Shown: piece after piece, positions 34,185 to 42,521 of the stretch
Layout of the letters: each line of letters starts with the position of its first letter
Numbering within the stretch: position 1 is the stretch's first letter
Assembly: GCA_017303355.1 (NCBI GenBank)
Contig: JAFLCU010000004.1
Location: 124,001 to 188,000 of the forward strand
Reading direction: 5' to 3'
Origin: Caulobacterales bacterium
Lineage (GTDB): Bacteria; Pseudomonadota; Alphaproteobacteria; Caulobacterales; Aquidulcibacteraceae
DNA: 64,000 bases
Notes under the pieces: generated by a model
What the model was told of the DNA's origin: nothing
The model's database searches: none
Seen by the model: the letters and a program-made list of their open reading frames with translations, nothing else
Made by a program: the position numbers and the translations under genes

Positions 34185-35198
34185 ATGGCGACGATGACCA
34201 TGATCCAAGCGCTCAACTCAGCGCTCGATGTGATGATGGGCCGCGATTCACGCGTGCTCACCTTCGGCGAAGACGTCGGCTATTTCGGCGGCGTGTTCAA
34301 AGTGACCGAACATCTGCAGAAGAAATACGGCGCCAAGCGCTGCTTCGATTCACCGATCAACGAATGCGGCATCGCAGGCACGGCGATCGGCATGGCGACC
34401 TACGGCCTGCGCCCCGTGATCGAAATCCAGTTCGCGGACTACATGTATCCCGCTTACGACCAATTGGTCTCCGAAGCGGCGCGCATTCGCTATCGCTCGG
34501 CCAATGATTTCACCGTGCCGATGACGGTGCGCATGCCCTATGGCGGCGGCATCTATGGCGGCCAAACCCACAGCCAAAGCCCCGAAGCCTTGTTCACGCA
34601 CGTCGCTGGCCTGAAGACCGTGATCCCGGCAACACCTTATGACGCCAAAGGCCTGCTGATCGCGTCCATCGAGGATGACGATCCGGTGGTCTTCCTTGAG
34701 CCGAAGCGCGTTTATAACGGCCCGTTCGACGGCCGCCGCGATCGCCCGGTGATCCCGTGGTCGAAGCATCCGGCGTCCGAGGTGCCGGAAGGTTATTACA
34801 AAATCCCGCTGGGCAAGGCCAACATCGTGCGCGAAGGCGCCGATCTCACGATCCTCGCTTACGGCACCATGGTGCACGTCGCGCTCGCGGCGGCGGAAGA
34901 TAGCGGCATCGATGCGGAGGTGCTCGATCTGCGCACCTTGCTGCCGGTCGATATCGACGCGATCGTCACCTCGGTCGCCAAGACCGGCCGCTGCGTGATC
35001 CTGCACGAAGCGACGCGCACGTCCGGCTATGGCGCCGAACTCGCGGCACTCGTGCAGGAGCATTGCTTCTATCACCTCGAAGCGCCCATCGAACGCGTCA
35101 CGGGCTTTGACACGCCCTATCCGCACGCGCTCGAATGGGAGTATTTCCCAACCCCGACGCGCATCATCAAATCCATGCGCCGCGCCATGGAGGCCTGA
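34185..35198 (+). CDS. bkdA2: Branched-chain 2-oxoacid dehydrogenase E1 subunit beta
   Basis: From the ATG at 34185 (ribosome site ggaggctga over the end of E1alpha) the protein has 337 residues. Transketolase-like motifs are present: LTFGEDVGYFGGVFKVTEHL, GTAIGMATYGLRPVIEIQFA, MPYGGGIYGGQTHSQSPEA and LDLRTLLPVD. It forms the alpha2beta2 E1 heterotetramer with the preceding gene product. A longer frame upstream is only overlap with E1alpha. Confidence 0.94.
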   Translation: MATMTMIQALNSALDVMMGRDSRVLTFGEDVGYFGGVFKVTEHLQKKYGAKRCFDSPINECGIAGTAIGMATYGLRPVIEIQFADYMYPAYDQLVSEAARIRYRSANDFTVPMTVRMPYGGGIYGGQTHSQSPEALFTHVAGLKTVIPATPYDAKGLLIASIEDDDPVVFLEPKRVYNGPFDGRRDRPVIPWSKHPASEVPEGYYKIPLGKANIVREGADLTILAYGTMVHVALAAAEDSGIDAEVLDLRTLLPVDIDAIVTSVAKTGRCVILHEATRTSGYGAELAALVQEHCFYHLEAPIERVTGFDTPYPHALEWEYFPTPTRIIKSMRRAMEA

Positions 35199-35205
35199 GG
35201 AGCAG

Positions 35206-36678
35206 ATGGGCCAATATACTTTCAAGCTGCCGGATGTGGGCGAAGGCACGGCCGAGGCCGAGATCGTCGCCTGGCACGTGCGCGTGGGCGACATGGTGCA
35301 AGAGGACGCGCCGCTCGTCGACGTGATGACGGATAAGGCGACTGTTGAAATGACGTCGCCGGTCACAGGCCGCGTGACGCAAATCAATGGCGAGCCTGGC
35401 GACATGGCCGCTGTCGGCTCAGCGATCGTCGTGTTCGAAACCGACGCCGCGAACACCTCCCCCGCGAGCGGGGGAGGTGGCGAGCGCAGCGAGCCGGCGG
35501 GGGCAAGTCCGCCAGCCGCCGCGCCGGCCCCCTCAGTCACGCATGCGCGTGACAACTCTCCCGTGAACGGGGGAGCAAAGAGCAAGGGCGTCGAATCCAG
35601 CGAGCCCAAGCCGCGCATCAAGGCGCAGTCCGGCGCTGTGTGGAGCGAGGAGACGGTGCAGGCCGCGATGCAGGGCGCAGCCCCGCAAGCCAAGCCCGTG
35701 CCCGCCGCAACGACACCCGTGAGCAACGCCGCCCCGCAAGCGGCGCCGAAAGCCTCGCAAGCCGTGACGCGCGCCGAACCGCGCGAGCCTTCGGTGCGCG
35801 AATGGGCCCAAGCCCAAGCCTCGCCCGCCGTGCGCGCGCGCGCGCAAAAGCTCGGTGTCGATCTCGGCCAAATTCGCGGCACAGGCCCTGATGGGCGCGT
35901 GACGCACGAGGATTTGGACGCCGTGCTTGTGCCCGCCGTCGGCGCGCGCCGCGCAAGTAGCGCGCTTGCGGAGAAGAACGGCGTCGAGCCGGTGAAAGTG
36001 ATCGGCCTGCGCCGCAAGATCGCGGAAAAAATGCAGGACGCGAAGCGCCGCATTCCGCACTTTGCTTACGTCGAGGAAGCCGATCTCACCGAATTGGAAG
36101 AGCTTCGCGCGCATCTGAACGCGACCAAGCGCAACGATCAGCCCAAGCTCACTCTGCTGCCGTTCCTGATGCGCGCGCTCGTGCTTGCGCTGCCGGATTT
36201 CCCGCAGATCAACGCGCGCTATGACGACGAGCAGGGCATCGTCTATCGGCACGACAATGTCGATATCGGCATCGCCACGCAAACCGATAACGGCCTGATC
36301 GTGCCCGTCGTGCGCCACGCCGAAGCACGCGACGTCTGGGATGCGGCCGCGGAAGTCACGCGCCTGGCCGCGGCCGTGCGCTCCAACACGGCGGGCAAGG
36401 ACGAGCTTTCCGGCTCCACCATCACCATCACCTCGCTTGGCGCCCTGGGCGGCATCGTCACCACGCCGGTGATCAATCACCCCGAGGTCGCGATCATTGG
36501 CGTCAACAAGCTGGTCGAGCGCCCCGTCGTGAAGAACGGCCAGATTGTCGTGCGCAAGATGATGAACCTAAGTTCGTCCTTCGATCACCGCGTCGTCGAC
36601 GGCTACGACGCCGCCGCCTTCATTCAACGCGTGAAAGGCCTCCTGGAGCACCCGGCGGCGCTGTTCATCGAGCGCTAG
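35206..36678 (+). CDS. bkdB: Branched-chain 2-oxoacid dehydrogenase E2 (dihydrolipoyl acyltransferase)
   Basis: The ATG at 35206 follows GAGGAG; the product has 490 residues. Domains in order: one lipoyl domain (1-80, lipoyl Lys in MTDKATVEM), a long linker, a peripheral subunit-binding domain (SPAVRARAQKLGVDLGQIRG, about 207-245), and the catalytic core ending in the HHxxxDG-type site SFDHRVVDGYDAA. Residues about 83-124 of the linker are encoded by a dispersed palindromic repeat read in frame. The E3 subunit gene is not in the window; a shared lipoamide dehydrogenase elsewhere is likely. Confidence 0.94.
   Translation: MGQYTFKLPDVGEGTAEAEIVAWHVRVGDMVQEDAPLVDVMTDKATVEMTSPVTGRVTQINGEPGDMAAVGSAIVVFETDAANTSPASGGGGERSEPAGASPPAAAPAPSVTHARDNSPVNGGAKSKGVESSEPKPRIKAQSGAVWSEETVQAAMQGAAPQAKPVPAATTPVSNAAPQAAPKASQAVTRAEPREPSVREWAQAQASPAVRARAQKLGVDLGQIRGTGPDGRVTHEDLDAVLVPAVGARRASSALAEKNGVEPVKVIGLRRKIAEKMQDAKRRIPHFAYVEEADLTELEELRAHLNATKRNDQPKLTLLPFLMRALVLALPDFPQINARYDDEQGIVYRHDNVDIGIATQTDNGLIVPVVRHAEARDVWDAAAEVTRLAAAVRSNTAGKDELSGSTITITSLGALGGIVTTPVINHPEVAIIGVNKLVERPVVKNGQIVVRKMMNLSSSFDHRVVDGYDAAAFIQRVKGLLEHPAALFIER
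35454..35578. repeat. Family C palindromic repeat inside the bkdB linker
   Basis: The sequence starts acctcccccgcgagcggggg and ends cccgtgaacgggggagca, with ggccccctcagtca between. It matches 39478-39602 along its whole length, including the inner gagcg.agcgagcc and ccccctcagtc blocks. Here it is translated without stop as a Ser/Gly/Ala/Pro-rich segment of the E2 linker. Confidence 0.85.
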
Positions 36679-36717
36679 GGGCGGGTTCTCGCGCTGGCGA
36701 TGCGCGGTCGTTCGAAA

Positions 36718-36768
36718 GTTGGAGCGCGTCGCTCCGCGACGCAGCGCGGCGGGAGCCGCGCGCTCCCA
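36718..36768. repeat. Family B palindromic repeat
   Basis: gttggagcgcgtcgctccgc ... gcggcgggagccgcgcgctccc is a palindrome related to the cores at 37541-37590 and 61165-61214. It lies 40 bases after the bkdB stop and may act as a terminator or mRNA stabiliser. The rest of 36679-36896 holds no gene. Confidence 0.75.
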
Positions 36769-36896
36769 TTTTCAGGCGCCGCGTGTGGGATAGACCGCGC
36801 GCTAATCCTACGGCGTCATTTTCAAAAACGCCGCAACGCCAAGCGCTTAGAAAAATCTTCGCGCGAATAATCCGACCGCTTCACAACAGGCGCATA

Positions 36897-37403
36897 ATGC
36901 GCGCCATGAAACAGCAACCGCGCCCCATCGTCAGCAAAATAGAAATCGAGGCCCTCGCGGCCGCGATGATCTATGGGCTGGCGTGTCTGGTGGGCTTGCT
37001 GTTGCGCCTCGGCAAACCACGCAAAACGCGCCGCCTCGAAAAACTGCTGCGCCATGCCGAGCGCCAAGTCGAATGCACTATCTTCCAACAAGCCATCCAT
37101 GAGATGGGCTTGGTCTCACGCGCAGCGCCGATGCTGAGTTCATGCGCCGGCTTCCGCAAACAGCGCTCCAACGCCCGCGTGATCGTAAAATGCAGCCGCG
37201 TGCGCCTGCGCAACGCTTCGCCGTTCGCACGCTGCATGCGCTTGATCCACGCGATGTCCGATCCCACCAAATACGTCCAACGCGTGAAGCGCCGCTTGCG
37301 CCACGGCTATGTCGACACGCGCCTGATCGCGTTCGCGCCGCCATCGCGCGGCTTCATCACGCATGCGCTGGCGCCCATGCCCGCCGTCGCGGACTCTTCC
37401 TGA
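36897..37403 (+). CDS. Hypothetical basic protein with one membrane-like segment
   Basis: From an ATG at 36897 (CAGG ribosome site; a second ATG at 36906 is equally possible) the product has 168 residues. It has one hydrophobic stretch (ALAAAMIYGLACLVGLLLRL, about 20-40) followed by a very basic region (RKTRRLEKLLRHAERQ, VQRVKRRLRHGY). I recognise no family. Codon use is somewhat less regular than in neighbours, and the gene is surrounded by repeats. It could be a lineage-specific protein or a chance open frame. Confidence 0.45.
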   Translation: MRAMKQQPRPIVSKIEIEALAAAMIYGLACLVGLLLRLGKPRKTRRLEKLLRHAERQVECTIFQQAIHEMGLVSRAAPMLSSCAGFRKQRSNARVIVKCSRVRLRNASPFARCMRLIHAMSDPTKYVQRVKRRLRHGYVDTRLIAFAPPSRGFITHALAPMPAVADSS

Positions 37404-37494
37404 CCCCATCGGGCCGCCGGCTTCCAGCCGGCATCTATCAGCAGCACAACCGCGCGGAGCCCAAGCTCCACGCGGCCAAACGTGCTGCGCGCAA

Positions 37495-37708
37495 TATGGA
37501 CCGCCGGCGCCCCCGCCGGCGAGAGCACAACCCTTGAAAGAAGGGAGCGCGCCGCTCCGCGGCGCATGCGCGGCGGAGCCGCGCGCTCCCACCTGCAAAC
37601 ACCTGCGCGCAATCTCTTGGACCGCCAGCGTCCCCGCCGGCGCGGTGTTTCGATTATCGGAGATCGTGGTGGTTGAAACACCGAATGCCGGCGAGACGCC
37701 GGCGGTCC
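37495..37708. repeat. Cluster of nested palindromic repeats (families A and B)
   Basis: A-type left arms occur at 37495-37522 and 37617-37641 (tggaccgccagcgtccccgc), and an A-type right arm at 37684-37708. A family B palindrome sits at 37541-37590. A third inverted repeat (ggtgtttc / gaaacacc, 37643-37680) lies between the second left arm and the right arm. Thus two elements seem to have landed next to or inside each other. The whole 37404-37877 gap contains no convincing gene; the last 40 bases hold the ribosome site of the next gene. Confidence 0.8.
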
Positions 37709-37877
37709 AAGACGGCCACCCACGAACGTCTGCGCCCCGCGTCGCCTAAACCACTCTGCGCACACGAAAATCCAGCGCCTCCCCAACACGTGACCCCGGT
37801 CATCTTCCCGCCGCGCCCTTAAGCGCCTAATACGGTGCGCAGGGACGACTTGTGCAGAAGGCTTAAGGGGCGCGGCG

Positions 37878-39476
37878 ATGGCGGACGTCTTCATTTCGTA
37901 TGCGAGCGAGGATCGCGCCCGGGTGCGCCCGCTGGCCGATGCACTGCAGAGCCGCGGCTTCAATGTGTGGTGGGATCGCTCGCTGGCGGCGGGTCAGGAT
38001 TACACCGCGATCATCGAGCGCGAATTGAAGAACGCGAAGGCCGTCATCGTCGTCTGGACGCAGTCTTCGTCGGCCTCGACCTTCGTGCGCGACGAAGCAG
38101 GGCGCGCGCGCGATGAAGGCCGGCTGGTGCCGGTGCTGCTCGACCGGGTCGATATTCCGCTCGGCTTCGGCGCCTTCCAGGCCGAGGATTTCACCCGCTG
38201 GAACGGCGGCGCCAACGCGCCGCAGATGCAGCTCCTCGAAGAGGTGCTGAAAGCCAAGCTGCAGGGCCGCGATGTTGACGGCTCGGAGATCGAGCGCCGC
38301 CGCCGCAAGCTCGGCGCGCGCATTCGCTTGGTGTCGGTGCTCACCGTGATCGCGCTGGTGATCGGCATCGCCGCAGGCGGGCGCTATCTCATCAACCCGC
38401 CTGAAACGGAAGTAACGCAGGCCGATCTCCGCGCGGAATTGCTCCGCCTGTTGGCCGAAGGCCAGCTCACGCCGGAGCAAGCGATTCAGCTTGCGGAAAT
38501 TCTTGAAGCCGGCGCTTTGGGCGAAAGCCAAAGCGCTGCGCTGCGGACCGACGGCCGCTCGCCGGAAGAAGCGCCGGCGGCGACGACGCCCGCGCCGGAC
38601 GTTGAACTCGCCTCGGTGTCGGAAGCGGAATTCGACGCCACCGCACGCGACACCTATCGTCAAGCCTTCCTCGCCGTGGCCCAGCACCCCGACGCCGGCG
38701 TGCGCTTGGCGGCGGCGCAGATGTCGCAGCCGCAAACCCAGGCGGCGGCGATGCAAACGCTCTGGACCTACGCGCAAGAGCATCCCGACGATCCGCTGCG
38801 CGATCAGATCTATCTGCTGTGCGGCTCTGTCGGCGAAGCCAACGACAATCCGTTGGGCCAGCGCGCGTTGGAGATCGCCACCAATCTCACGCCCGGCAAT
38901 ACGCGGGTGTGGCGCATGCTCTCGCGCTCTTATAATCGCGTGAACCGCGATGCCGAGGCGCAAGCCGCCGCGCAAGTGTCGGAAGCGGTGACGGCCGCCG
39001 AAGAAGGCCGCACCGCCGAAGCCGAGCAGCAATTGCAGAACGCGGCGCAGAATTTGGAAGCGCCGGCGGTGCGCGCGCAGGTCGTGTCCGAACTCGGCAC
39101 GATCGCGGGCGAACGCGGCGATTGGAGCGCGGCCAGCGCGCGCTTCGCGCAGGCCTATTCGTTGCGCGAGGAAGTGGCCGAAGCCGCGCCGGACTCGGCG
39201 CCGGCGCAGCAGGTGATCCAAGCGGACGCGCAGCAGCTCGTCATCGCGCTCGATCGCTCGGGCCGCACGCGTGAAGCCTGCGAGCGCTTGCGCCAGGCGC
39301 AGCAGGAGCACGACGTCGCCGCACCCGATCAGGAAATTCTCGATCGCTGCCAGGCGCAATTCCGCACGCAATTGCGCCCGCAAGTCGAACTCGCGCCAAC
39401 GCTGCGCGTGCGCCCGGAGGTGATCCGGCGCCAGCGCACCGTGACGCCAACGCCAGCTCCAACTCCGACGCCCTAA
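37878..39476 (+). CDS. TIR domain - transmembrane - TPR-like repeat protein
   Basis: The 532-residue protein starts with a TIR_2-type domain (residues 1-125: DVFISYASEDRARVRPLADA, GFNVWWDRSLAAGQDYTAII, SSASTFVRDEAGRARDEG with candidate catalytic Glu73). A basic stretch (ERRRRKLGARIR) leads into one membrane helix at 150-168. The C-terminal 360 residues are helical with TPR-like pairs (NPLGQRALEIATNLTPGN, TREACERLRQAQQEHD) and a Pro/Thr tail. The charge pattern predicts a cytoplasmic TIR and a periplasmic repeat region, the same plan as the island TIR protein. It lies outside the island, flanked by palindromic repeats. Confidence 0.85.
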   Translation: MADVFISYASEDRARVRPLADALQSRGFNVWWDRSLAAGQDYTAIIERELKNAKAVIVVWTQSSSASTFVRDEAGRARDEGRLVPVLLDRVDIPLGFGAFQAEDFTRWNGGANAPQMQLLEEVLKAKLQGRDVDGSEIERRRRKLGARIRLVSVLTVIALVIGIAAGGRYLINPPETEVTQADLRAELLRLLAEGQLTPEQAIQLAEILEAGALGESQSAALRTDGRSPEEAPAATTPAPDVELASVSEAEFDATARDTYRQAFLAVAQHPDAGVRLAAAQMSQPQTQAAAMQTLWTYAQEHPDDPLRDQIYLLCGSVGEANDNPLGQRALEIATNLTPGNTRVWRMLSRSYNRVNRDAEAQAAAQVSEAVTAAEEGRTAEAEQQLQNAAQNLEAPAVRAQVVSELGTIAGERGDWSAASARFAQAYSLREEVAEAAPDSAPAQQVIQADAQQLVIALDRSGRTREACERLRQAQQEHDVAAPDQEILDRCQAQFRTQLRPQVELAPTLRVRPEVIRRQRTVTPTPAPTPTP

Positions 39477-39477
39477 A

Positions 39478-39602
39478 TCTCCCCCGTATGCGGGGGGAAG
39501 TGCCGAGCAAGGCGAGCCGAAGGGGTAAGTCCGGTCGACGCTGGCGCACGGTCGCCCCCTCAGTCGCTTACGCGACAGCTCCCCCGTAAACGGGGGAGCA
39601 AT
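39478..39602. repeat. Family C palindromic repeat (intergenic copy)
   Basis: It begins tctcccccgtatgcgggggg and ends agctcccccgtaaacggggg, with ggtcgccccctcagtcgctt in the middle. The outer arms can pair, giving a large stem. It fills the space between the TIR gene stop and the rsmD stop, so it may terminate both. It is the intergenic counterpart of the copy translated in bkdB. Confidence 0.85.
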
Positions 39603-40163
39603 TTATGCGCGCCGCAAGAACAGCACTTTCGCAGCGCCGTATTCGCGCTCGTCCAGTGTCTCGTAGCCCGGCAGCACCGGCGCTTCATCCGCCGCGCACT
39701 CGAACACGACAAGCGCGTCGTCGCTGATCCAGCCGCCGTCGCCCAGTTTAGCGAGCGCCCGTTCGCCCAAGCCCTTGTGGTAGGGTGGATCGAGGAAGAC
39801 GAGATCGAACGGCTCGCCGACGCCGGCGGGTTTCGCGCCCAAATCGGTGGCGTCACGGCGATGGATGCGCGTCGTGCCGAACAGGCCAAGCGCTTCGATA
39901 TTGTCGCGGATGGCGCCGCGCGCGGCCGCCTCTGTTTCGACGAATAGTGCGAACGCCGCCCCGCGCGACATCGCCTCAAGCCCCAGCGCCCCGGAGCCCG
40001 CGAATAAATCCATCACCCGGCGGCCCTCAAGGCCGGGCGACCATTCGGCATGCGCCAGAATGTTGAACACCGCCTCGCGCGCGCGATCGCCGGTCGGCCG
40101 GGTGTCGCGCCCAGCGGGTGCGGAGATGGCGCGGCCTTTGAATTGTCCCCCAACGATCCGCAT
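39603..40163 (-). CDS. rsmD: 16S rRNA (guanine-966-N2)-methyltransferase
   Basis: The ATG at 40161-40163 gives 186 residues starting MRIVGGQFKGR, the usual RsmD start; a longer upstream frame is not conserved-looking. Motifs include RPTGDRAREAVFNIL, SAM-binding VMDLFAGSGALGLEAMSRGA, and the catalytic DLVFLDPPYHKGLG. It methylates G966 of 16S rRNA. It is divergent from the TerC-family gene. Confidence 0.93.
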   Translation of the reverse strand: MRIVGGQFKGRAISAPAGRDTRPTGDRAREAVFNILAHAEWSPGLEGRRVMDLFAGSGALGLEAMSRGAAFALFVETEAAARGAIRDNIEALGLFGTTRIHRRDATDLGAKPAGVGEPFDLVFLDPPYHKGLGERALAKLGDGGWISDDALVVFECAADEAPVLPGYETLDEREYGAAKVLFLRRA

Positions 40164-40202
40164 TCCGATCCCTACCAAAGCCAGCGGCGAACGCCATATG
40201 TC

Positions 40203-40276
40203 GCGCTTGGCGGCCGTCGCCAAGCGCTTGACGCACGCGGCAGGCTTCGTGAACAAGGGCGGCCCCGTTCGGGGCC
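40203..40276 (+). promoter_or_regulatory. Two stem-loops in the leader of the TerC-family gene
   Basis: gcgcttggcg/cgccaagcgc (40203-40212, 40218-40227; 10 base pairs, 5-base loop) and ggcccc-gttc-ggggcc (40261-40276) lie just before the TTG start at 40297. TerC-type genes elsewhere are often under yybP-ykoY manganese riboswitches, but I do not see that consensus here. Regulation by these stems is inference. Confidence 0.35.
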
Positions 40277-40296
40277 AATTCGGGAGTGACGCTGCC

Positions 40297-40965
40297 TTGC
40301 CGTTCGACGCATCAGACATTGCAGCGCTCTTTCAAGTCATCCTGATCGACTTGGCCTTGGCCGGCGACAACGCGGTGGCGGTGGGGCTGGCGGCGGCGGC
40401 GCTGCCGGCGGTGCAGCAGCGCCAGGCGATCTTCTGGGGCATCGTCATGGCCCTGGTGCTGCGGATTTTGTTCGCGGGCATCACCATCCAGCTGTTGGCG
40501 ATCCCGGGCCTCTTGTTCATCGGCGGCTTGCTGCTGTTCTGGGTGGCGTGGCGCATGTGGGCGGACTTGAAGGCGCACCAGCCTGTGATGGTCGGCGATC
40601 CCGTGGCCGGCGAGCATGTGGCCGAGGCGGTCGCAAGCGGCGGCAAGCAGCCCAAGACATTCGCCAGCGCGCTCCTCACCATCATCATCGCCGACGTTTC
40701 GATGTCGCTCGACAACGTGCTCGCGGTGGCGGCGGTGTCGAAGCACAGCCCCTATATTATGGCGTTCGGCCTGGTCCTTTCGGTGGTATTGATGGGCTTG
40801 GCCGCGTCACTGATCGCGCGCATCATCGACAAGCATCGCTGGATCGCCGTGCTGGGCATCGCCATCATCGTCTTCGCCGGCACACGCATGGTCTGGGAAG
40901 ACGCGCACAATTTCTTCCCGGCCGTCATTCCCGCAATCCCGAGCTTCCTCGGCGGCGGTCACTGA
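40297..40965 (+). CDS. TerC/YjbE-family integral membrane protein
   Basis: A TTG at 40297 (GGGAG 10 bases upstream) gives 222 residues starting PFDASDIAALFQVILIDLAL, matching the short N-termini of this family; in-frame ATGs lie far upstream across hairpins. The product has about seven membrane helices with the paired acidic motifs LAGDNAVAVGLA and SLDNVLAVAAVSKHS typical of TerC proteins, thought to move metal ions (Mn2+ in YjbE/Alx relatives). The end overlaps the YciI-family gene on the other strand by 7 bases. Confidence 0.82.
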   Translation: MPFDASDIAALFQVILIDLALAGDNAVAVGLAAAALPAVQQRQAIFWGIVMALVLRILFAGITIQLLAIPGLLFIGGLLLFWVAWRMWADLKAHQPVMVGDPVAGEHVAEAVASGGKQPKTFASALLTIIIADVSMSLDNVLAVAAVSKHSPYIMAFGLVLSVVLMGLAASLIARIIDKHRWIAVLGIAIIVFAGTRMVWEDAHNFFPAVIPAIPSFLGGGH

Positions 40966-41384
40966 TCGCCGAGCTTCTCGCGATTGCTTTCGTGGAGCGC
41001 GCGCGTTTCGGGCGTCAGCACCGGCGCGAAGGTTTCCTCGAAATCGATCACGGGGCGGATTTCGATCTCGCTCTTGGTCGGCATCGGATTGGGGCAGCGC
41101 TTCACCCACGCGAGCGCCTCGTCCATGTCTTTGACTTCCCAAAGCCAATAGCCGGCGACGATTTCCTTGGTTTCGGTGAAGGGCCCGTCGGTCACGGTGC
41201 GGCTTTCGCCGTCGAACAGGATGCGTTTGCCGAATGAAGAGGGCTGCAGGCCGTCGCCACCCTTCATGATGCCTTCGGCGATGAGCAATTCGTTGTAGCG
41301 GCCCATCGCCTCGACCAGTTCAAGCGTAGGCATCGCGCCCGCTTCGCTATCGAGCGTGGCTTTGACGAAGACGACGACGCGCAT
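40959..41384 (-). CDS. YciI-family (DGPF) protein
   Basis: The 141-residue protein has the YciI/DGPF signature: MRVVVFVKATLDSEAG at the start, AEGIMKGGDGLQPSSFG, and VTDGPFTETKEIVAGYWLWE. These small ferredoxin-like-fold proteins are common in soil proteobacteria, often beside ECF sigma factors, but none is present here. No catalytic role is established. It is convergent with the TerC gene. Confidence 0.88.
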   Translation of the reverse strand: MRVVVFVKATLDSEAGAMPTLELVEAMGRYNELLIAEGIMKGGDGLQPSSFGKRILFDGESRTVTDGPFTETKEIVAGYWLWEVKDMDEALAWVKRCPNPMPTKSEIEIRPVIDFEETFAPVLTPETRALHESNREKLGDQ

Positions 41385-41452
41385 GGACTTTCTCCTCTGG
41401 CTTTGCAGCTAGGACGAACGAGGCGCCACGATGCCGACATCGTGGGCGAATA

Positions 41453-42202
41453 TTATTCGCCACGCTTCATCCCGAGCTGTTCGCGCAACACCTTGGACGG
41501 AATTTCCTCCACCGCGCCCGGTTCCATCACGCCCAATTGGAAAGGCCCGTAACTCACGCGGATAAGCCGGTTCACTTTGAGGCCGATGGCGTCGAGCACG
41601 CGGCGGACTTCGCGGTTCTTGCCTTCCGTGATCGCCACACTGATCCAAGCGTTCGCGCCGGCGCCGCGTTCGAGCTTCGCGTCGATCGAGCCGTAGCGCA
41701 CGCCGTCGACCGTGATGCCGTCTTTCAGATGATCCAGCTCTTCCTGGGTCACGCGCCCGTAAGCGCGCGCGCGATAGCGGCGCACCCAGCCGTTCGAGGG
41801 CAACTCAAGCTTGCGCGCCAGTTCGCCGTCATTGGTGAGCAGCAGCAAACCTTCGGAGGCGAGATCGAGCCGGCCGACAGAGATCACGCGCGGCAAGCCG
41901 GGCGGCAGATGTTCGAACACGGTGGGGCGGCCAGCCGGATCGCGGTGCGTGGTCACCAGCCCCGCCGGCTTGTGATAGCGCCACATGCGCGATGGCTCCG
42001 CGGCGCCGATCGGGCGGCCATCGACTTGAATCTTGTCCTTCTCGCTCACCTTGAACGCCGGCGTATCCAGCACCTTGCCGTTCACCTTGACGCGCCCCTC
42101 GGCGATCAGCCGCTCTGCGTCGCGGCGCGAGCACACGCCCGCGCGCGCCAAGAACTTGGCTATGCGTTCGCCGTCGCTAAATGGGTCTGAGGAGGTCGCC
42201 AT
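41453..42202 (-). CDS. 23S rRNA pseudouridine synthase (RluB-like)
   Basis: The 249-residue protein has an N-terminal S4 RNA-binding domain (RIAKFLARAGVCSRRDAERL) and an RsuA/RluB catalytic domain with the Asp nucleophile in VGRLDLASEGLLLLTNDGEL and the EGKNREVRRVLDAIG motif. It probably isomerises U2605 (E. coli numbering) in 23S rRNA; RluB rather than RluF/RsuA is judged by eye. Its ATG (42200-42202) overlaps the ATG of the divergent ABM gene by two bases. Confidence 0.88.
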   Translation of the reverse strand: MATSSDPFSDGERIAKFLARAGVCSRRDAERLIAEGRVKVNGKVLDTPAFKVSEKDKIQVDGRPIGAAEPSRMWRYHKPAGLVTTHRDPAGRPTVFEHLPPGLPRVISVGRLDLASEGLLLLTNDGELARKLELPSNGWVRRYRARAYGRVTQEELDHLKDGITVDGVRYGSIDAKLERGAGANAWISVAITEGKNREVRRVLDAIGLKVNRLIRVSYGPFQLGVMEPGAVEEIPSKVLREQLGMKRGE

Positions 42203-42521
42203 GTTCGCTGTGATCTATCGTTGGCGCGTCGTACCAGGGCTTGAGGCGCAATTCGAGGCCGGTTGGCGACGCGGCACCGAGCGCATTGCAGCCGAGTTCG
42301 GCGGCTGGGGCTCGCGTCTGCACGCGGCGGGTGAAGGCGTGTATATCGCCTACGCCCAATGGCCCGACGAGGCGACCTGGAAGAAGGCGATGGAAACGCG
42401 CATGGATCATTCCGACGACGAGGCGCGGCGCATGTATCGCGAGGCGATCGTTGAGGGCTCATTCGAGACCTTGGCGTCCGGGCCGGTGGTGGCGGATTTG
42501 CTGGATCTGCGCCGCGCATGA
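42201..42521 (+). CDS. ABM-superfamily (antibiotic biosynthesis monooxygenase-like) protein
   Basis: The ATG at 42201 has a strong AGGAGG site (42190-42195) that lies inside the divergent pseudouridine synthase gene. The 106-residue product has the dimeric ferredoxin-like ABM fold start MFAVIYRWRVVPGLEAQFEA, GWRRGTERIAAEFGGWGSRL and a YIAYAQWPDEATWKKAME strand-helix. Members act on small aromatic substrates or degrade haem; here no haem-binding or other diagnostic residue is obvious. It overlaps tadA by 4 bases. Confidence 0.8.
   Translation: MFAVIYRWRVVPGLEAQFEAGWRRGTERIAAEFGGWGSRLHAAGEGVYIAYAQWPDEATWKKAMETRMDHSDDEARRMYREAIVEGSFETLASGPVVADLLDLRRA

Noticed and set aside
35029..35205. Longer start for the E2 gene
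   Set aside because: The frame stays open upstream but overlaps E1beta; the lipoyl domain begins at the ATG 35206 right after a GAGGAG site.
40164..40296. yybP-ykoY manganese riboswitch
   Set aside because: The gene type fits, but the conserved loop sequences of that riboswitch are not visible; only simple stems are.
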